Source: Rhizophagus irregularis (taxonomy: Eukaryota > Glomeromycota > Glomeromycetes > Glomerales > Glomeraceae). Taken from it: a DNA stretch of 64,000 nucleotides. The notes beneath the pieces were generated by a model. The model ran no database searches, was not told the origin of the DNA, and worked only from the letters and a program-made list of their open reading frames with translations. The stretch spans positions 2,170,001 to 2,234,000 of the forward strand of contig NC_089445.1 of assembly GCF_026210795.1 (NCBI RefSeq), written 5' to 3'. Of this stretch, positions 1 through 10,715 are shown piece after piece (positions within the stretch are counted from its first letter, which is position 1; every line of letters begins with the position of its first letter). Both the position numbers and the translations under genes were made by a program.

Positions 1-88
1 TTTGACTTCTGTCGTCAGTAATGTCTATAACTGATTGATCACTAATATCACTAATAGCTGTATCATCAAAAGTATATTCACTAGACAT
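1..88 (-). CDS. 5' end of an unidentified minus-strand gene (partial)
   Basis: An ATG (reverse complement of 86-88) opens a frame that stays open to the window edge for 29 codons. The predicted N-terminus is acidic and rich in Ser, Asp, Ile and Thr (starts MSSEYTFDD). A purine-rich A-tract lies just upstream, as expected for an AT-rich fungal leader. No domain can be recognised in so short a piece, so no function is proposed. The frame could be chance, but codon use is ordinary and no stop interrupts it in an otherwise stop-rich region. Confidence 0.45.
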   Translation of the reverse strand, partial: MSSEYTFDDTAISDISDQSVIDITDDRSQ

Positions 89-542
89 TTTGCAATTTTC
101 AAAAAAAAGGGGGTCAGGAAGAATGAAAATCAGAAAGTAGAAATTTAATTATTATTAACTCCTTAATCAACGTGCTTTATATAGTTACATTGTAATTAAA
201 AAAGTAAAATTTAAAGATTCTCTAATTAAAAACTTACAAAATTCAAAGAATCCATCAGAAAGTTGGAAAAAAATAGGAAAGAAAGATTTATTATAAAGCT
301 TCAAACTGACCTAAAATTTTTTGTATAAAAAAAACGCCAAAATATTTTTTTATTAAAAAAATGGTTCGGAGTTTTGCTTTATTCAACTATGATAAAAAGG
401 AATTTGATTATTATTATTTTTTTTAAAAAATAATTACAAGGAAGACGACGTAATTAATTTATTGATTCTACAATATTATGGACTTTGCGATCACGTAATA
501 TATATATTGTGATCCACTCCTACAAGAAATTATTCCTTAAAA
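89..542. other. AT-rich non-coding stretch
   Basis: Homopolymer-rich sequence upstream of the partial minus-strand gene. I see no ORF, RNA gene or clear repeat in it; it may contain that gene's promoter. Confidence 0.5.
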
Positions 543-945
543 GGTTCTATTTTGAAATCTACAAAAAAAGTGATTGGTAAACATACTTATATAAAAGAAA
601 AACAAATCCTGCTCCCTCACCCCTTTAGAACACTTACTTATCTTCAAGTTCAAAATTAAAAGTTAAAGAACATTAATAAATGTTCTTACATAGCAAATAC
701 TATTCTCTCTCCCTACCTATCCGTCTCCAATTTCAAGTTCCAGTCCAAAATCTACATAAAAAAGTCAAAGAACGTTAGTAAACGTTCTTATATATATAAA
801 AAGAAACTCCTGTTGGCTGTTCCTCTTCCTACCTACTCTTCTCCAATTCCAAGTTTTAGCCTGGATTCTGAAATCTACAAAAAAGAGAAGAAAATTACTA
901 AAACATTCTTCATAAAAAAAATTTAAATATTTTGAAGTTCGTACA
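543..945. repeat. Imperfect tandem repeat, about 4 units of 95-120 bp
   Basis: The phrase AAATCTACAAAAAA followed by a short dyad and a C/T-rich stretch recurs near 557, 651, 747 and 870. Two units contain near-perfect 18-bp palindromes (GAACATTAATAAATGTTC near 668 and GAACGTTAGTAAACGTTC near 771). Units are diverged in sequence and spacing. The minus-strand ORF over this block is low-complexity and is not considered a gene. Confidence 0.5.
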
Positions 946-2030
946 TACAAAAATAAAAAAAAACGATTTTTTTAAATAATAAAAAAGATTAAATAATAGA
1001 AAGAACGATGTAATAAGAAATAAAAGTTTTGGCAATAAAACTGAAAATAACTATTTTTTTTTTAAAAAAAAAATTAGATTATTAATTTATCATCTCAATG
1101 AAACAATTGGTAAATCAGTCACATGTTTTATGTTTGATGCCGAAACTCTGATCAAAAGCTAATTCAGCTTGAACTATAGTTTGAACCACAAGTTGAGCTG
1201 CAGTTTAAACCAGTAAATCAAACCGCGGTTTGAAATGTTTAAACTGCCTCATATCAGTTCTATTTCAAACTGCGGCTAAACTGGTTTCACTTAAACCGAT
1301 ACCATCCCTATATAGTACCAAGGGGGATATTTTACAATTATCTCGTGATTCAGTAATCAGATTTAAGCCATCATTTTTTTATTTGATAACTCTCATTGAG
1401 CTTTTCAAAATAAAAAAATAATCGTTCAAATTGGACCAGTAGATCATGAGATATTCGCAAAAAACAGAATATTTAGATTTTATTTAATACCTGGGGGTAC
1501 AGGATCAAATCCCCGATTTTTGCAAGATACCCAGGGTACTGTGGCCCGCTATATATGGTAGTATTGTAAGCATGTGTATGCTATTTTTTGTGCTGTTTGC
1601 ACTACTATCCTAAAACCCTTTGCTACATAAATTCAAGTTTTAGTTATTGTATTATTTTGAATATTTTTCAGGTATTTTCTTCATTTTTCATGTTGTTCCT
1701 TGCTCTTTTTTGCTGCATAATTTAACATTGCTTTGTAACAATGCCATGTAAGTGTAATTATTTAACTGCAAAGATAACATTTAGCCTAAATGAGATCATT
1801 CATATTCTTTGCTGCATTAATAAGCCATTTATACAGGAATTTCATAAAAAAGTTAAAATTTATGAAGATATTGCAATTATTAAATCATTACAAGAGTTTT
1901 ATATGTTTTATATGTAATAGAAACTTCATCAATTTTATTTTTTATTTTATTTTTCTGATACTGAGGTCAAATTACATATAGGACTCATTTACATAATATT
2001 ATATTTAAACATCCAAACTGCAAAATCAAC
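946..2030. other. AT-rich repeat debris
   Basis: Non-coding. 1130-1310 holds several short repeats of the type AAACYGCGGTTTGAA in both orientations, probably a decayed inverted-repeat element. 1490-1560 is a small G+C-richer patch with a box-B-like word (GGATCAAATCC) that may be a fragment of a tRNA-derived retroposon. The rest shows nothing recognisable. Confidence 0.35.
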
Positions 2031-2154
2031 CCAACCTCTTGAAAGAAGCTTGAAGGGGTCGCTCGGCCTTGAGTTCTCAGTCAAAAAAAAGTAAAAAATT
2101 CCTGCCTAATTACTAGTAATTATTTGGCTACTACAAACTAAACTAAATTCTATA

Positions 2155-3480
2155 ATAAAGCTAAAATTTCTGCTTAAAACCTTTTTGTTCCTTTTGCTTC
2201 TTATTAGACTTCGAATTCTGAGGTTTGGGATTTTTCAATGAGTTTTTTATAGAAGTGGCTTGATTATTCACATTGGATGAGGATTTACGACCCTTCTTCT
2301 TAAAGTTGACATTACCTGACTATTGTCCAGTTACAGTTTATTTGATACTTTCTTCAAGTTAAGCATAGAGTGTTGATACCATTTCAACTTCTTTCCAGTG
2401 GTCAAAAAAACTTGCTTCTTCTTTCCTTTTCTTGTTTAAATTATTTTAAACACGCTAGCATTGCATATTGTTAAAAATAGTGTTAATTTGCGTTTACCTA
2501 TAAGGCAGCCATTGTCATTTCTTCTGGAATATCATAAATAATGGCTTGGAATTTCTCTCATTGTTTTCTTTTTCAGAGAGTTCAACTTGCAGGAAACAAT
2601 CTCACAGGTATAGCTCCCAGGTCAGTCATCCAGAACTTTTCAAACTAGGGAAGGGTAAATGAGTTCAAAACTATTTTAATCATTAATTCAGTGTGCAAAA
2701 CGGCCAATGGCCAACCCCAGCCAAATTTTGGCCAAATAACAAAATACTAATACTTTATTAAGGCTGTATTGGCATTTGGCCGCGGCCAAAGATTTTTTTG
2801 GTCAGTTTGGCCGGTCAAACTGGCCAAACAGCCAAATGGCTAACCCCGGCCAAACGGCCAAGTGCCAACACTGCATTAATGTCTGATATTTGTGTTATTG
2901 TTTAACTGACAACTTAATAGTTTTTTTCCAAAGCATTAATTCTCCTAAAATTTTCTCAATGTTCCAGGTATATGGAATATCGTATACAGTAATATCTCTG
3001 ACTTGCTCTTGCTCATCTTTGACTTCTCTGTATCCAGTCAGTATGAAAATAACTTCAAGTACAGATAATTTCATCCCCTTTTATTGAAGTTTTTTGGTCG
3101 ATATTTGTGCATCAGGTTTTGCTAGTTCTTGACTTGTTTTTCGTCTATAACACATGCCTTTTGTTTATCTTTTTTCTGGAAAGTTTTGAATGTAACAGTT
3201 TGATTAATAAGGATCATTTCAGCGTATAGACATTCCAATTCTAAGTCATCCATATCACCATATTGGCTTAGATACAGGTAGCAAAATTATTTCACAACCT
3301 GGAAGAAGCATAAAGAGCTATAGAAAATAATAGTGAAAGGAGTGAAGTATTCAGGTTGACAGACTCGCCAAACATAGTTACTAGAAGTGTTGTTTTATCT
3401 AAATAAATCTTGTGAATTCTTATTAAATAATCTTTAAAAAAAACCATTCTCAACAAATTGTCAAAGCTAAAAAGTAACAT
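2155..3480 (-). pseudogene. Decayed gag-like retroelement ORF, copy 1 (minus strand)
   Basis: On the minus strand, segments match the plus-strand gag-like element at 4685-6194 in the same order: the N-terminal part ending LLFSIALYASSRL (3295-3480), a middle part with DITVYDIPYTW (about 2940-3030), and the lysine/asparagine-rich C-terminal part with its 3' region (about 2160-2400). Many stops and frameshifts break it. A hAT-type MITE is inserted at 2689-2873. It keeps a sense codon where copy 3 has a stop before the VYDIPYTW motif, which supports the two regions having been one protein. Confidence 0.65.
2689..2873. mobile_element. hAT-like MITE, 185 bp, with 8-bp TSD
   Basis: Terminal inverted repeats start CAGTGTGCAAAACGGCC and, on the other strand, CAGTGTTGGCACTTGGCC. 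The flanks are CATTAATT (2681-2688) and CATTAATG (2874-2881), an 8-bp duplication with one mismatch, as hAT transposases make. The interior repeats the word GGCCAA many times in both orientations. No coding capacity. Confidence 0.75.
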
Positions 3481-3734
3481 TTTCTAAAAATGATTTCCCA
3501 TTGTTTGAAATAAACTGTAAAAAGTCTTCTTCAAACATTGTTCCAACTGAGTCTTCCATATTTGACATTTTTATTTTATGTAAAAATTTTAAATAAAATA
3601 AAAAAATTTAAAAAAAAATTTTGCAGAAATTTTTGTAAAAATGAAAAGGAGAAAGAGTTTTTTTTTCAGAAGCTTAAATACAACAATTGCAATAACAATT
3701 ATTATTGCTCAATTATGTGATAAATTTTCCTCCT

Positions 3735-4140
3735 ACTTTCAAGTATTACTAGCAAAGAAGGAGGAAACTTGTAGCCTATTTTGAGAATTGGGAGATCACA
3801 CTTAAGACCTTAGATACACCACAGGTTTTCTAAGGAGTTGAAATAGTATCAGCACTCTCTTCCTAACTTAAAGAAAGCATAATTAAAACTGAAGGCTAAA
3901 AATACTCCAAACAAGAAGTCTAGTGTTATTAAACAAGTTTCAAGTTTCGGATAGTAATAAGCTTAAGAAGAAGGATAAGAAATATTCCTAGATCAAAGCC
4001 AATAAAAATGATAACTAGTTGATGACCCTGATTACTCAGAAGAAGGTAAAGAATTTCTTGAAAGGTATAGGTGGTGGTAATAACGCTAACAAAGAGGTTT
4101 TAACAGAAATTTTAACATTATTGAAAAATTAGCTAATTAG
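3735..4140 (+). pseudogene. 5'-truncated gag-like element, copy 2
   Basis: Aligns by eye with 5797-6194 of the full copy: the GRRKLVAYFENWE-like stretch is recognisable near 3760-3800, followed by the lysine-rich tail and a similar end near 4135. It is broken by stops and small indels. The 5' part is absent, as expected for 5'-truncated target-primed retrotransposition. Confidence 0.6.
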
Positions 4141-4583
4141 TTTATCTTTAGTTAGATTTATTAAATAATTTAGATTGTTTTTATGATTCTTTATTTTTAC
4201 CTAATATGTTTAGATTATCTTAAGCAATGTAGTTTCACCTAGATGTAGCCATCCCTTTTTATCAAAGGGTGAGGTCCTGTAGCATAGGAAAAATCCTAGT
4301 TTTTTGTACTCACGTACTAATTAGCTTTTATTTATAATAGACTAGGGTTACTTCTCTTCTTGAAATAAAATAAATCAAGTATTACCATATTTCTTTGAAA
4401 ATAAGTAACATATTTTTGTTATAATGTTACTTATTTTCAGATAGTTCAATTTTTTTAAAAATGTATAGTCAAAAGTTTGAATTTTGTATTAATAAAAATT
4501 AAATAAATTAATTTAACATAATTCATGTAATTGCTGATCATTTAACATGACTCCTGTGATCGCTAATCATTTAACATGAAGAT

Positions 4584-6513
4584 GAAAAACTCTTTCCCAA
4601 ATACATTTTTTACGAAAATTTCTGCGTAATAATTTTTTTTAAAAAATAATCCCCTTTATTAAATTTTATTACATAAATATAAAAATGTCTATGGATAAGA
4701 GTCAAACACCAAACGAAGCAGCTTTAAACTTCGTTTTCAAGTTTAACAAAATTTATTTTCAGACTTTTACACACCACTTAAGTTCTTTTGTACAGGACGG
4801 TTTCCTCAAGGACTTATTTGAAAAAAACCCATCAGTACCTAAGGATAAAGCCCAGTTACTGATACAGAAGTTTGGCGAAACAGCCAACCCTGCGAACTTC
4901 TCTTCACAAGCTCAAGCTACGAATATACAACCCACCACCCTTTCGCTAATATTTTCTATAGCGTTATATGCTGCGTCCAGGTCTTAAGATAATTTTTCCG
5001 CCCAATTCCTTTGCGAATTTGGCGATATGGGTGATGATGATGACAACGACAATGATGGATCTCAGAATACTGATGATTATCTGATAGATGAGTCATATCC
5101 GCTTGAGCCTGATGAAGATGATCTTATACGTCAAGGATTTCAAATACCACCAAATCCAGTACCTATCAAGCTTCCATCAATGCCTGATTTAGTAATGACC
5201 CCTGTTGATCAAACTGTAATACCCGAAAACTTCTGGAAGAATGATAAACAAAAGGCGCGTATTACAGAAGATAAACAAATCAAGAACCAATCAACGAAGG
5301 TAAAACCTGATGTGAAAACATCAGCCAAATATTCCCATAAGGGAAAGAAATCATCCGCGCCAGAAGCCACACAGATACTAACAGAATACAAAGCTGTCGG
5401 AGAGGAGCAAGAGCGAATCTGAGACATTATAGTTTACGATATCCCGTATACCTGGGACCTGCAGAAAATTATAGCAGAGTTAAAATTTTGGGGAAACACT
5501 ATTAAATGTTCTGTTAAATGGCAACATAAGTATCAAACTCTTTGAGTTAAAATAGCACTTTCCTCATTTGCCCTTTCCCAGTTTAACAAATATTGGACGA
5601 CAGACCTGGGAGGTATATATACCCGTTAGATGGTTCCCTGCAAGTTGAACTTTATGAGAAAGAAAACAACGTGAAAAGTTCCAAGCCGTTATTCATGACA
5701 TTCCGGAGGATATGACGATGGCTACCTTGTGGATGGACCGTAAACTATGTGAATTTTTAATGAAGTGCGGTGCTAGCTCATTTAAAATTATTCAAACAAG
5801 TAAAGGAAGGAGGAAACTTGTGGCCTATTTCGAGAATTGGGAGACCACACTAAGGGCCTTAGATACGTCACAGTTTTTCGTACCTGATGGTAAGGAGTTG
5901 AAATAGTGTCGACACTCCATTTCTACCTTGAAGAAAGCACAAAGCAAACCGAAGGCTAAAAATACACCGAATACGAAAAAGTCAGGTAAGTTTGACAAGA
6001 ATTTAGACAGTAATCAGCCTAAGAAGAAGGATAAACCTTCATCCCCAAAAAAAGTCTCTAAAAATAATAACCAGGAGGAGAAACATCCGAATACTCAGAA
6101 GAAGGCAAAGAATTCCTCGAAGAAAAAGGGTAATAATAAAAATAATAAGGCGGTTTTAGCAGAAATTTTAACTTTATTACAGAAACTAGTTTAGCCTACG
6201 CTTTTATTAGCGGTTTTACAAATTTCAGAATTGTATTATTTTTAGAATAGAATCTAGTTATGTGTAGTATCACAATTTCTTGAAAAGGGGACTTGTCCTC
6301 TCCACTTTTTTTTTAAATTTTTTTCCAGTGTGTTTGCCTGAACCTTTATCGGATGTGGTAGTGATACAGGTCTTTTTTTTTTAGGAAGTTAGGATCAGTT
6401 TCCAGCTCCTCTGGTTGTCGATGGTAGGCTTTGTTAAGGTCGTATTACTTAGTAATCTATCCCCTTTTGTATCCCCCACCTGCTTCACATAAAATAAATA
6501 AATAAATAAATAA
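4584..6513 (+). mobile_element. gag-only retroelement, full copy with 15-bp TSD and (AAAT)n tail
   Basis: Flanked by a perfect 15-bp direct repeat, atttaacatgaagat, at 4569-4583 and 6514-6528, and ends in a run of AAAT units at 6491-6513. These are the marks of target-primed reverse transcription as used by non-LTR elements. It carries only the gag-like ORF (4685-6194) and an untranslated 3' region; no endonuclease or reverse transcriptase motif is seen. It sits inside the pogo-like derivative at 4385-7105. It may be a non-autonomous family mobilised in trans or a LINE that lost its second ORF. Confidence 0.8.
4685..6194 (+). pseudogene. gag-like protein of the retroelement, broken by stops and one frameshift
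   Basis: Three blocks share one frame from 4685: an N-terminal 100 residues ending FSIALYAASRS before a TAA; an acidic then proline-rich 131 residues (5027-5422, DDDDNDND near its start) before a TGA; and a block with VYDIPYTWDLQKII. After a frameshift near 5650 come AVIHDIPEDM and GRRKLVAYFENWE (5712-5906), a TAG, and a lysine/asparagine-rich tail (5928-6194). The two xxxDIPxxx...YF blocks look like a pair of RRM-type folds and the tail suits nucleic-acid binding; that reading is inference. Length is about 500 residues if the breaks are ignored. Confidence 0.65.
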
Positions 6514-6533
6514 ATTTAACATGAAGATAATTA

Positions 6534-6843
6534 TAGCTGATTGCAAAATTGTAAGACCACCCTATGATTTTTTAATTTGAAAATTTAATATTTTAAATTT
6601 TTCAAAAACCAGTAAAAAATCAAGTTAAAAACCTATTTATTCAACTCCTTAAATAAAAATAGAAATATATTATATGATTCAATATAAATAGATTACTTTA
6701 AAATCTTTATTAATTTTAAGAAGTTGAAATTATTACCAAAATAGGTATTTAAACTTGCTTTTTTACTAATTTTTGAAAAATTTAAAATATCAAATTTTCA
6801 AATTGAAAATCATAGAGTGGTCTTACAATTTTGCAATCAGCTG
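6534..6843. mobile_element. Mariner-like foldback MITE, 310 bp, TA target site
   Basis: Inverted repeats of about 100 bp: left begins TAGCTGATTGCAAAATTGTA, right (other strand) CAGCTGATTGCAAAATTGTA. TA is duplicated at 6532-6533 and 6844-6845. The empty site is visible in the related pogo-like element near 60505, where the flanks are contiguous. A partial relative of the same terminus lies near 7410-7465. No ORF. Confidence 0.75.
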
Positions 6844-7105
6844 TAATTGTTTAATTTGGTTATAGTTAACATTTTTACATTTACCATAATGTATATATTA
6901 TGATAGTAACATGACTGACACAAGCAATTGTTTGACATAATTCATTAATAAAAATATGTTTTCTGTGGTTATTTGAATATATATTTATTATTTAAAATCT
7001 TTTTATTACATTATATTAAGTTTTAACGCAAAACTAGTTAATATTCAAGATTATTTTTTAGGAGTTGCTTATTTTTAGGGATTGCTTATTTTCAGATAAA
7101 TATAG

Positions 7106-7738
7106 TACTAGCTTGTTTTTTGTTTAGTAAATTCTACAATCCACTTATTTTTTACTTTATATAGGGTTGCATTCAATCATTATTCTTTTTCATCTTCTAT
7201 TACTTTCCATTATTACATTATTGTTTCATTTTTTTATTAGCATCTTTTTCCTTGATCATTGTAATTTACTTATTTTTTTTATTTATTATTATTGTTTTTT
7301 TATTTATATCGCTTCATTAAAAATAAATATGGTGATTTTTTTCTTTAAAATCATAAATGTGTAATTTAAATTTTAATATTTGCAAATAAAAATAAAATTT
7401 CATTACAGCAAATTGCAAAATTGTGCGACAACCCCATAATTTTTTAGTTTGAAAATACATTTTTATTCTTTTTAAACCTTTTGAAACAAAAGAACTTCAC
7501 CCTAATTTTTTCTTTTTACAATCCCAGTTTATTTGGCTTTTACTGGTGGCAAAGTTTCATTTAGTGGAAAGTTATACTTTTTTTTGAAACATTTAATCTG
7601 GATTTACAGACTTATTCTACAGTATATTATGTATACTATCTTTTACTGATATTTTATCTTTTTTTAAATAAAAATAAAAATAAATAAATAAATGTATAAA
7701 AATTTTTGCCATAAGTTTATTTACTTATATATAAAAAG
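7106..7738. other. AT-rich stretch with a MITE end fragment
   Basis: T-rich sequence; the ORF across 7167-7364 is low-complexity Ile/Leu/Phe and is not a gene. 7410-7465 resembles one terminus of the MITE at 6534-6843 (CAAATTGCAAAATTGTGCGA) without a visible partner. Confidence 0.4.
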
Positions 7739-7975
7739 TTGAAATGGTATCAATATTTTCTTCCTAATTTAAAGAAAGTACAATTCAAACTAAAGGCTAA
7801 AAATGCTCTTAGCAAAAAGTCTGGTTCTGCTAGACAAACGTTGAATAGTAATAAACTTAAGAAAAAGAACAAAATTGAAGAATCTAAAAATTTAAAAAAT
7901 TCTCAAAAAGTAAGGATGATAATAAAGCTAACAAGAAGGTTTTAGCAAAGATTTTAACTTTATTTTTTATTACAA
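7739..7975 (+). pseudogene. 5'-truncated gag-like element, copy 4
   Basis: Corresponds to the C-terminal lysine-rich part of the gag-like protein (compare 5894-6180): shared features are the start KLKAKNALSKKSG against the related KPKAKNTPNTKKSG and the same spacing to the end. One frame is still open for 68 codons (7739-7945), but only the tail of the protein is present. A TSD was not found. Confidence 0.55.
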
Positions 7976-8050
7976 CTTCAAATTTCTATAAAGTAAACAA
8001 GCAATAAAATATTTACTGTTAATTTTATTTTTATTATTTATATATTATTT

Positions 8051-8712
8051 TAAGAGAATTACTAAACTTAACCAGAAGGAATTTTCCTCCCTTCTCCTTT
8101 TATTTCAATTTTTAATTAAAATATTGACTTGCATAGTAATTTAAAATGTAAATTTATGAGAAAAAAAGGTTTTATTAAGTTAAAAAAGGTAGTTATTCAG
8201 ATGGTTTTTGAGAAAATTACATAATTTTGATTTTTATAATTAAATTGTATTTTTCATGATAAAAATTTTTTTAAAACTAAGAATTACCAAATTTTTATAC
8301 GATTAATATCCAATTATATTTATTTGGAAATAAAATTTGTGCGCACCCCTCCATTTTTGGTAATTTTTATATAGTAAATTTGTCAATCATCAATTATCAT
8401 GTGACTTTAGTAAAATCCTAATTTTTTTAAATATTCATACCGCAATTCTTACGTACATATTATAGAGCCTTGAAATTTATTTACTATGCATATTTTTGCC
8501 CATTCTACAACTTTACTTAATTAGCTATGAAGGGTTTAGAATGTCATTTTTGACTTTTATATATAATATATCTATGGGAGTGCGCACATACGTAAGTGCG
8601 CACAAAATTTAAACCCTATTTATTTTATATATTTCATAAAAAGTTTATTTTTTTTTAAATTCTTAAGGAGAAAAAATTATCCTTTCAGTTAAAATTAGCA
8701 ATACTCTTATTT
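8051..8712. mobile_element. MITE (AAGAGWATTRCTAA family), interrupted by a second MITE
   Basis: Left end AAGAGAATTACTAAACTTAA and right end, on the other strand, AAGAGTATTGCTAATTTTAA form terminal inverted repeats. The same family lies uninterrupted at 63207-63564 in the opposite orientation, which shows that 8325-8616 is a later insertion. Non-coding. Confidence 0.7.
8325..8616. mobile_element. hAT-like MITE, 292 bp, GTGCGCAC near both ends, 8-bp TSD
   Basis: The 8-bp repeat tatttatt flanks it at 8317-8324 and 8617-8624. Inverted termini contain AAATTTTGTGCGCAC-like sequence, with an extra GTGCGCAC copy near 8580. The empty site is present in the relative at 63207-63564. No ORF. Confidence 0.65.
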
Positions 8713-8769
8713 TAATTTATTTTATATAAACTTATAGAACCCCAGAAAATACTTATATTATATGATCAA

Positions 8770-9395
8770 TACATTGTAAAGTTAAACTAAACATAATATA
8801 CAAGTAGATTAATAATGTTCAATTAATAAAGTTAATAAACAGTAAAAGAAAAATTCAAAATTAATACTATTATAAAAAAATGTAAATTTCTCTATAAGTA
8901 TTATACTTACACCCATAGAAATTAATATGATGGTAGTTTCGACCTTGCTGAACAATTTTCAATTAATTTAGAAAGTCGATTTCATTTGACTAAAGGGGTG
9001 TAATTACGCTCTAAAGTTGTAAATAGAGAAATGAAAAATTCAGAAGTTAGTACTATTATGAAAAATTCACTTTTCTCCATAAGTATTATACTCACACTTA
9101 TGAAAATTAATATATAAGTAGTTTCGACCTTGCTGAACAACTTTCAATTAATTTAGAAAGTCGATTTCATTTGACTGAAGTGGTATAATTACGCTCTGAA
9201 GTTGTAAATAAAAAAGTAAAAAATTTAAAAGTTATTACCGTTTAAAAAATATGCTTTTCTATATAAATATCATACTTGGCCTTATGAAAATTAAAATACA
9301 AGTAGATTTAACTTGCTGAATAACCTTACTTAAGCATAAAAGATAATTTGATATAACCAAAGTGGTGAGTAGTAAAATTATATTTTAAAGTAAAA
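8770..9395 (-). repeat. Satellite block, about 3 units of 184 bp
   Basis: TTTCGACCTTGCTGAACAA recurs at about 8937 and 9121 and, diverged, near 9308; CTCTRAAGTTGTAAAT recurs at 9011 and 9195. Period is 184 bp. The reverse complement shares a run of words, in order, with the 185-bp satellite at 34.34-35.76 kb (AGAGCGTA, TTTAGTCAAA, AAATCGACTT, TTAATTGAAA, TTGTT-AGCA), so the two blocks are homologous and lie in opposite orientation. Confidence 0.7.
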
Positions 9396-10048
9396 CATAT
9401 TTACAGTAATTTTATTTAACAAAATAAACATGTATAATATAATAATTTTATATTAAAAATAATACATTGAGTTTAATAAAATTAAAAAGATACTATTAAA
9501 AGATAATTAATAAAACTGAAAAAAAAAACTGAAATTTCATCAAAAAAAAATTTTTGTTTATGTATTTATATAAAATTGTGAAATGTAGTACAAAATTAAC
9601 ACTCACCGTTAGTGAAAATAAAATAAAAAATTAATTATAAATTCAATATATAATATTTTAAAAAGTTCTATAAATATGAAAAATAAGCAATTAAAAACTC
9701 TTAGTATTTTAAAATAATACCAAAAATATGCAATTTAATTATCTTACATAGTATAAAATTTTCTTAAAATTAAGCATTATAAAATTCTTACATCATAAAA
9801 TTTTTCTATGTTGGCTAAGCACCTTGGTATCTTACATATATAGGCATTTTCTGGGATTCTAACTTATATTATTACCTTTTATATATTTTAAATACCATTA
9901 AAAATATTATAAAAAAAAAGCTAATTTATTCCTTGAGTTATATATATAATCCAGGTTAAATTACTCTCCATAAAAAATAATTTATAAATTTAATATTTTT
10001 AATATTTTAAATTGATTAGCTAATTTTATTTTATGCAAATATAAAAAT
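9396..10048. other. AT-rich non-coding stretch
   Basis: Very A+T-rich, no open frames, no recognisable repeat ends. Confidence 0.5.
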
Positions 10049-10715
10049 GGGTATTTCTAAATATCACCAATAGTGATCATCACCACACTATTTAATTCTG
10101 ACTGAAAATTATAATTTTGGCCAGAATTAAAAAATATATCATAATTTTTTTTTCAAAAATTTTAATTTAAATAATAAATGTGTAAAATATAGTGTTCCAC
10201 ATGAATCAAATTTCTTCTCTGAAATTTGATTCAATTCGACTCGATTCGACTCGATTTAATCTCCAAAAATTATTATCTCAAGATTTAGCAATCCAATTTC
10301 AATCGATCTTTTTTTAATCGATAGGTCTCATCCGCCCCATCAAAATAAAAAAAGATCATCAAAATCGGACTGGTAGATCAAAAATTATTCGCAAAATACA
10401 TTTTTATTATTCAGGAGCAATCAGGGTTACATCATTATGAATTAATTCACTAAAATTTTGAAAATTTAACTAAAAAAAATCTTTTTTAAAACAAAAAATT
10501 GTATTTTGCTTATAAAATCAAACTTTCTCATTTTTCTCAAAAACTATCTAAACAACAGCCTTTATAATCTAAGGCAAACTTGTTCTATCCATAAATTTAT
10601 ATATAATAATAATGTTTATATTATAATTAGAATAATATCTCAGTCAAAAATTTTTGAAAATTTAAAAAATATTTTATGTGGTGATGATCACCACTGGTAA
10701 TATTTAGCAATACCC
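10049..10715. mobile_element. MITE-like element with about 40-bp inverted termini
   Basis: Left end GGGTATTTCTAAATATCACC and right end (other strand) GGGTATTGCTAAATATTACC, both followed by a TGATCATCACCAC box. Interior is AT-rich with short CGACTCGATT repeats near 10235. A target duplication could not be assigned. The sub-terminal CACC/GTGATCATCACC words resemble the small palindrome at 55757-55878. Confidence 0.6.

Larger units (their letters stand above)
4385..7105. mobile_element. Internally deleted pogo-like element carrying two later insertions
   Basis: Ends are CCATATTTCTTTGAAAATAA on the left and, on the other strand, CTATATTTATCTGAAAATAA on the right, each flanked by TA. Left (4385-4583) and right (about 6844-7105) sequences match the two ends of the transposase-bearing element at 56931-60787, but the coding middle is missing. 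Without the two insertions (4584-6513 plus one TSD copy, and 6534-6843) it is a non-autonomous element of about 450 bp. TA duplication and end structure fit the Tc1/mariner-pogo superfamily. Confidence 0.75.
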
